64,000 nt of DNA from Mycteria americana (lineage: Eukaryota > Chordata > Aves > Ciconiiformes > Ciconiidae), in the NCBI RefSeq assembly GCF_035582795.1, contig NC_134367.1, positions 90,441,062 to 90,505,061 of the forward strand, written 5' to 3'. A program made the translations under genes and the position numbers. Every line of letters begins with the position of its first letter. Position 1 is the first letter of the stretch. This document shows, piece after piece, positions 58,480-64,000 of this stretch. The notes beneath the pieces were generated by a model. It was not told the DNA's origin. It made no database searches and saw only the letters and a program-made list of their open reading frames with translations.

Positions 58480-61400
58480 GAAAATTCCTTCTTCTTGCCT
58501 AAGTACCACATCAGGGATTGCAATGAGAAAGGTGAAAGTGATATTGCAGAAGCATTCTTTGTCTACATTAGTGGGTTTTGAGAAGGTGGCAAGGTGCAGT
58601 GCTGAAAGAGTGTGGTGTGCATAGGATCACCAAAACTTTATTTTAAACCAAACTTTATTTTTCCCATGGGTGCATATGTGGATGTTCATTTCACCAGCCC
58701 AAAGGAGCACCAGCCAGTAATGAATCTTGCCCTGAAATTACATCGAGCCAGCACGATCAAGCTACAGAACACAGACCATTTAATTCAGACTCTTTCTCCT
58801 CCAGTAAATTACAGATATTCTGAATGCTTTTTTATGTCTCAACAGTAAATAATTCAGTGGGAGTATTTGTTGGAAAAAAATACTTCAATAGTAAAGTGTT
58901 TGCGGTCCTGCTGAATTTGAAGGGAGAGGGGAAAAACCTCCAGTCTAAACCCTGTTTGCATATCTGATAAAACTTCAGAACTCTTGTCTTATTTTACCTT
59001 TGAAGAGAAAAATCCAACTCTGCTGAAGAATTGAACTGTACAAAATGTACAGGAGGTACAAAATGAGGTATGTCAGAAGTATAAATTTATAAATAGGAAT
59101 AATCTGGAGAAAAACTGTGGGTCATTTTTAAATCTAGAGGTCTGTGGATTTAAGAGGCTTTTCAGAAGAAAATTATAGGTGGAAATCAAGGTGGTTTTGT
59201 ACTACTGCAGGTCTCTTCACTGAGTTCAGGAGGTAGCCAAGAACTGGTATGGCCCACTGTAGAATCCCAGAATGGCTGGAGTGTCGCATTCCCAAAGCAC
59301 AGCCTGCCGCTTTCTGACACGCCTGTGCCTCCTCTGATCCCATGATGTATGTCCCTGCTCTGGTAGCTCTGGGTGAGAACAGAATGGTTCTGTTTGATTG
59401 CCTTTCTGCAGTCCGGAGAAGTTTCTGGCCTAAGAGAGCTCCTGTGAATCAGAGCACAGTGGAAGTAAGAATTGGTGTGTCACTTTTACCAAAAGGACCT
59501 GGAACTTGGCTGTAGAGAGTACCATTAGGTGTGCAGTCCTTGCTGTTGCGCATATATAATCTTTAGGAAGGGCTGCAGGATTAAGTTCTGAATGAGAACA
59601 CTCAATAAGATGAACAGTTGCGTAAGGTAGTTCCTTAGATCTCCCAGAAGTTATATGTGCGCTGGTGCAATTTTGAACAAATCCTTCCAGTGCTGACATG
59701 AATGTAGCTAGACTGAAGTTAAGAAACATTGGGAGCCATCAGTCGCTGTTGACACTTTGTTTTACATCATGTGTATCCTGTGCTGAATAAGAAACTGTTC
59801 ATTTCCTCATGGTTAATTTCCTATTGTTCTATCCTCATATAATTTTTAATGTCGCAAGGGCACAGAGTTAATAATCCGATATAGTCATTTCCCTCTCAGT
59901 CACAAGTAGTCTCTTACTACTTAGCAGGAATTGTCATGTGGTGAGATAAGAAGCTACATGACTTTCACTTTGCATCACATGTTAGATCCAGCAGATGAAA
60001 TTTAAAACATTTAAAAAAAGAGAAAATTGTTTTCATTTTCCTTCAGTCAAAGATGTTGGTGCATAGAAAGAGTAGGAACCAAACAACACGTGGTTAGTAA
60101 AACTACATTTCTAAAGGCCTGTTCTGCGACTTGTGCAAGGAACTGTAGAAAAGCAGTTAGAACTGCAGAAGTGTGCATTAACTTGGCTTGTGAAGTTTAA
60201 TAAGCTGCTGCTGTTGTTTGTACTCCTAACAGTGATGGAAGTGTGAGAATAGGTTTTGAGGAAGACAGGGCAGATTACTCCAGCATGTGTGAAGAAGGAG
60301 GAATAAATCTCCTGCAGGATTAACTTTAACCTAGTGCACACAGAGTTTTGCAGCAAGTTATTTTTAATAGTGTGTTCGCATCATTACTGGGATGAATATA
60401 AAAACTATGACAAACAAAAGCCCACAAACAAGAGAGAGAGACTTAGTATTTTAAGCCTGGCTTTCCTTTTACTTCAGATTTTCTTGAACAGCATCTAAAT
60501 GTCAGCCACGAGATCAGAATCTGAACCCCAGTTCTTTAATTAATCTTATTTTATCTAGTGGCTTTTTTGCTGTGTTGTCTGGTTTTCATATTCTGATCCC
60601 TGAGAACACAGTTCTTTCAGCAGAGAAAGAAGATACCTTTACACCCACACTGCCCCACCTATTCCAGTTTGTTAGCACTAAAACATCCTAGCCACTGAAT
60701 GTTACAAGAAATGAGGAAACACACGCAAGTTAACTGCCTGGCTCATTGAAGCCGAGCCAGAGAATCACAGAATGAAAAGCAGGGGGAGCTTGAGGAGCAC
60801 AAGAGAATCTTCCTCATCTGGTGTCTGGTGCAAAGCACTGAGTCCACACAGCACAGAACTGCAGTTTCTGTGCTCACCAGAAGCTGGGACATTGTCGTTG
60901 CAGACAGTCTCTCCTGGGAAATTAGCTATAAACTCTAACATGTTTCTCCTGATCATTGTAAACCACATATTTTCAAAGACTTCTTGCTTGCCATGTCCCA
61001 GACGGGAAGGCCACCTCCTGACAAATTTTATGTGAATGCTCCAAAGCTTGGGGGTGCTAGAGCAGCTCAAAGAAAATGTCGCTATTTTTTTAACGTGGTT
61101 AGTTACTTTCTTTACAGAAACAGTTGAATTGTTGAATTGTGGCTGAACTTTTCCAAAAACTTTGAGCAGGCACCAAACTTGGGAAACTGCAGACTATATG
61201 GTTAGAGCTGGCAAAGTTATAAACAACATGAGATGGGGCCTAACAATGGGAAATGCCAGGCATCATTAATGATTTTTGGTACTTTTTCCCCCTACCCGGC
61301 ACGTATGGAAGTAACAAATGAGGTAGAGCAGACCCTATGCTGCTGTGTTTCCCTGCCTGAATCCCAGCAGCAGGGGTTGCCACTGTGCCACTGTTGTTGC

Positions 61401-62320
61401 CTGCCCAGCCTATGACTCAGTGGTGTGGGTTGCTTGAGCCAGCAGTGCATGCACCTTGTGGAAACTCCGGCTATGCTGGATTGCAGGGCAGATGCCTTCA
61501 CTGGAGGTCCTAGGCCCTTTCCTGTTAAAATCAGGGACCTGCCTGGAGTGTGCCACAGCTTCCAGCTGATGCAACTGGGTTTCTCCTCCATGGAAATGGA
61601 GAGTCCAGGAACGGGACAGGACCTGGACAGAATAGGGCTGGCATCCTTATATAGAGTTGGCTGGGTAGTAAATTCTGAGTACCCAGGTCCTGCAGATACA
61701 CATTTATGCCTCAGTTGCCTGTGTAGGGTCTGTTTCCAACCATGTAAATTAGGGAGGTTTTAGGTTCTGAGCTCTTATGATGGTTAGCAAGTTCAGAAAC
61801 AGGAAATTTGATGAATATTTTAGGTCTGTGGCTTGCTAAACATCTAGCAATTGTTTTGTGTAACTGGGTGGCATGGAAAGTTTTCTTTTCTCACCAGCAA
61901 GCACCCACCTTCCTAGCTGGCTGTGCTGTTTCATTCTGCCTGTCTGCTCTGCACTGAGGCAGCGGTCCCAGTTTGGCTTCTCCGAGCCACTCCAGTATCC
62001 AAATTACCTCCTGAAGGCTCTCCCTATCTAAGGGGACTCCACAGGTGGAGCCTGCACTGCAGCAATCCTCAGATGCTGGAAAACTGTAGGTAGCCTGCAA
62101 CAAACCAGGGTAGCCCAAGCCCTTACTCACAGAAAGACAGAATGGGCTGCTTGGGGTAATTCAGTGTGATGCACAAGACCGTTGTCATGAATATCCCTAT
62201 ATAATCATCTGTTGGTGTTATATAGTGTCTTGAACTCTCAGAACTGTGGTAGCAGAGCAGTATTACTGTTCTGCCTGTCAGTACTTTATGGCAAGTCAGC
62301 TCTAAATTGAGCCCATGCGG

Positions 62321-62942
62321 CAAAGAAGGCTGACGGTATCCTGGACTGCATTAGGGGGAGTGTTGCTAGCAGGTGGAGGTAGGTGGTCCTTTCCCTGTGC
62401 TCAGCGCTGGTGAGGCCACATCTGGAGTGCTGGGTCCAGATCTGGGCTCCCCAGTGTCACAGAGAGATGGAGTTACTGGAGAGAGTCCAGCAAAGGGCCA
62501 CTAAGATGATGAAGGGACTGGAGTACCTGTTCTGTGAGGAAAGGCCAAGAGAGCTGGGACTGTTCAGCCTGGAGAAGAGAAGGCTCAGGGGGGGTCTCAT
62601 CAATGGATATAATATCTGAAGGGAGGATGTAAAGAAGATGGAGCCAGGTACTTTCCGGTGGTGCCCAGGGACAGGACCAGAGGCAATGGGCACAGACTGA
62701 AACACGGGAGGCTCCATCTGAACATGAAAAAACACTTTTTCACTGTGAGGGTGACTGAGCACTGGCACAGGTTGCCCAGAAAGGTTATGGAGATATCTGT
62801 CCTTGGAGATAGATATTCAAAAGCTGCCTGGACATGGCCCTGGGCAGCCTGCTCTAGGTGACCCTGCTTGAGCAAGGGGGTTGGACCAGATGACCTCCAG
62901 AGGTTCCTTCCAACCTCAGCTCTTCTGTGATTCTATTAAATT
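62321..62942 (+). mobile_element. CR1 LINE, 3' part
   Basis: The element encodes the C-terminal ORF2 region: [66 protein letters not shown]. It then shows the 3' UTR GGCAGCCTGCTCTAGGTGAC, GACCAGATGACCTCCAGAGG, TTCCTTCCAACCTC and a short TGTGATTCTATTA tail. Small frame changes break the reading. It is 5'-truncated. Confidence 0.93.
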
Positions 62943-64000
62943 CTGTGGCAATTTATTTAAACTGAGGTAGGGAAGTTACCAAGTGAACCGTTCACTATTC
63001 GAATATTGCTAACACATTTATTTCAGTAACTGGATGGATTCTCTGCCAGAATTACAAGACTTGAATGAAGCTAATGTCTTCATGTAGTCTCTTGATCCTA
63101 ATATTTAGGGCATTATGACAAACCTCAATTAAAGTAAAAGTTGCAATAAAATTAAGATGATAATGCTGTATCACTGATATAAGTTGTTTAGTTTGGGCGA
63201 CTGCGTAAGCCTCATCTAAATCAGGACTGAAACAACCATTAGTGAAGCAGCTGAGAATACTGGCATGTGATTTGCAATCTCAAAGTATAGCTTGGAGTAT
63301 GACCTGTCCCATTGAGAGGAGTGGAACAGGTCATATCTTTCAGTCATGATACTCCAGGCAGTCTGCAGACTCCTCGACCTATTTTGTATGCAAGCTGTCT
63401 ATAGGGAACAGACTCTTGCCAACACTAACTGCCAAAGCATGCATTATAATCCCAGCTGAGAGTTGTTTGGTTTAGGCCAAAACTGTGCCAAGGATCATTC
63501 TAGCAATTTAACAGTTGCCTTCTGGTGCCATTCATGGCATCATCCAATTCAACAGAGTAGATGCAGCCAAAGGTTGCCATAATGTATTTATTTTTAATGA
63601 AAGACTAGATTCCTCTACACCAGTCTGAAGCCATTAACAATTTCTAAAACAAATTTGATAGTCACAAAATCACCATGTTATTGTTTGTTATGTTTTTAAA
63701 GAGGTGGGACAATTGACAATTTAGTAAGTCAAGTCAGCAGAGTGAAAAGAGTGAAAGAGAAATGTCTCCTTGAACCATATATCTGAGCAAGAAGAGTAGT
63801 TATGGGTGTCTGTTATTCCAGCCTTAACCTCTGCAGAGCCACTGAGGCCCCATCTGTTAAGTTGACTCTTGGAACCTGGATATCCTCCCTCCTACCTGCC
63901 AGTATAGCTCCTTGGTGATTTTTGGCTTATCGTCTTTTGCAAGTTTGTTCTTCACAAACTATGTAAGATCAGCACCTCGCTTATTTCTCTAAAGCAAATG
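62943..64000. other. Unassigned DNA at the right window edge
   Basis: No gene, RNA or repeat recognised. Confidence 0.4.

Larger units (their letters stand above)
56451..62320. other. Upstream flank of SRD5A2, no gene recognised
   Basis: No coding exon was recognised on either strand. In mammals MEMO1 lies upstream of SRD5A2 in the same orientation, but I found no reading like its C-terminal exons here. The segment holds a SINE relic and a C-rich tract (listed) and otherwise unassigned DNA. Confidence 0.4.

Noticed and set aside
60757..60775. AGAATCACAGAATG, possible CR1 tail on the minus strand
   Set aside because: Only about 14 bases match and the adjoining sequence does not continue as CR1.
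56451..64000. MEMO1 or another neighbouring gene expected from mammalian gene order
   Set aside because: I looked for MEMO1-like readings on the minus strand and found none, so gene order was not used to assign features.

Overview
The window is vertebrate, almost certainly bird, nuclear DNA. The evidence is a set of CR1 LINE copies with the typical avian 3' end (ATTCTATG-type repeats), two LTR-like repeats of avian type, old MIR/tRNA-SINE relics, low coding density, and one intron-containing gene whose exons I can read and join. No bacterial-type genes, operons or CRISPR arrays were seen.

The one gene I identify with confidence is SRD5A2 (steroid 5-alpha-reductase 2) on the minus strand. All five coding exons are present with canonical GT/AG borders: exon 1 at 55669-55952, exon 2 at 31237-31400, exon 3 at 29227-29328, exon 4 at 28030-28180 and exon 5 at 27385-27451. 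Together they make 768 nt, or 255 codons plus stop. The gene starts in a CpG island (about 55250-56450) with a GC box and an AT-rich TATA-like site. It has a 24.3 kb intron 1, and its candidate poly(A) signals lie at 26588-26593 or 26140-26145.

Layout from left to right. Positions 1-1290 hold mostly unassigned DNA with a short minus-strand CR1 tail. Positions 1290-2750 are a second CpG island with the motifs of a housekeeping promoter (two oppositely oriented ZNF143/SBS-like sites, a TCTCGCGAGA element, a CDE/CHR-like element and a YY1-like site); I cannot name its gene. Positions 2750-7080 are AT-rich with nothing recognised. Positions 7085-8205 hold an avian LTR-like repeat with internal repeats. 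Positions 8206-27384 are intergenic, with a homeodomain-motif-rich AT segment, a 35-bp perfect duplication and small minisatellites. SRD5A2 occupies 27385-55952. Its intron 1 carries two ancient CR1/L3-like relics, a younger CR1 tail, a 3.3-kb broken CR1 with both ORFs represented, an LTR-like element and an unexplained 172-codon open frame. Positions 56450-64000 are upstream flank with a tRNA-derived SINE relic, a C-rich/G-quadruplex tract and another CR1.

The functional content is therefore one steroid-metabolism gene, two CpG-island promoters and transposon debris. I found no convincing new multi-gene system. The items most worth checking are the promoter architecture near 2.2-2.4 kb, the 36-kb open frame with a good splice acceptor behind it, the TAATTA-rich candidate enhancer near 10 kb, and the uniform antisense orientation of the recognised intron-1 transposons.
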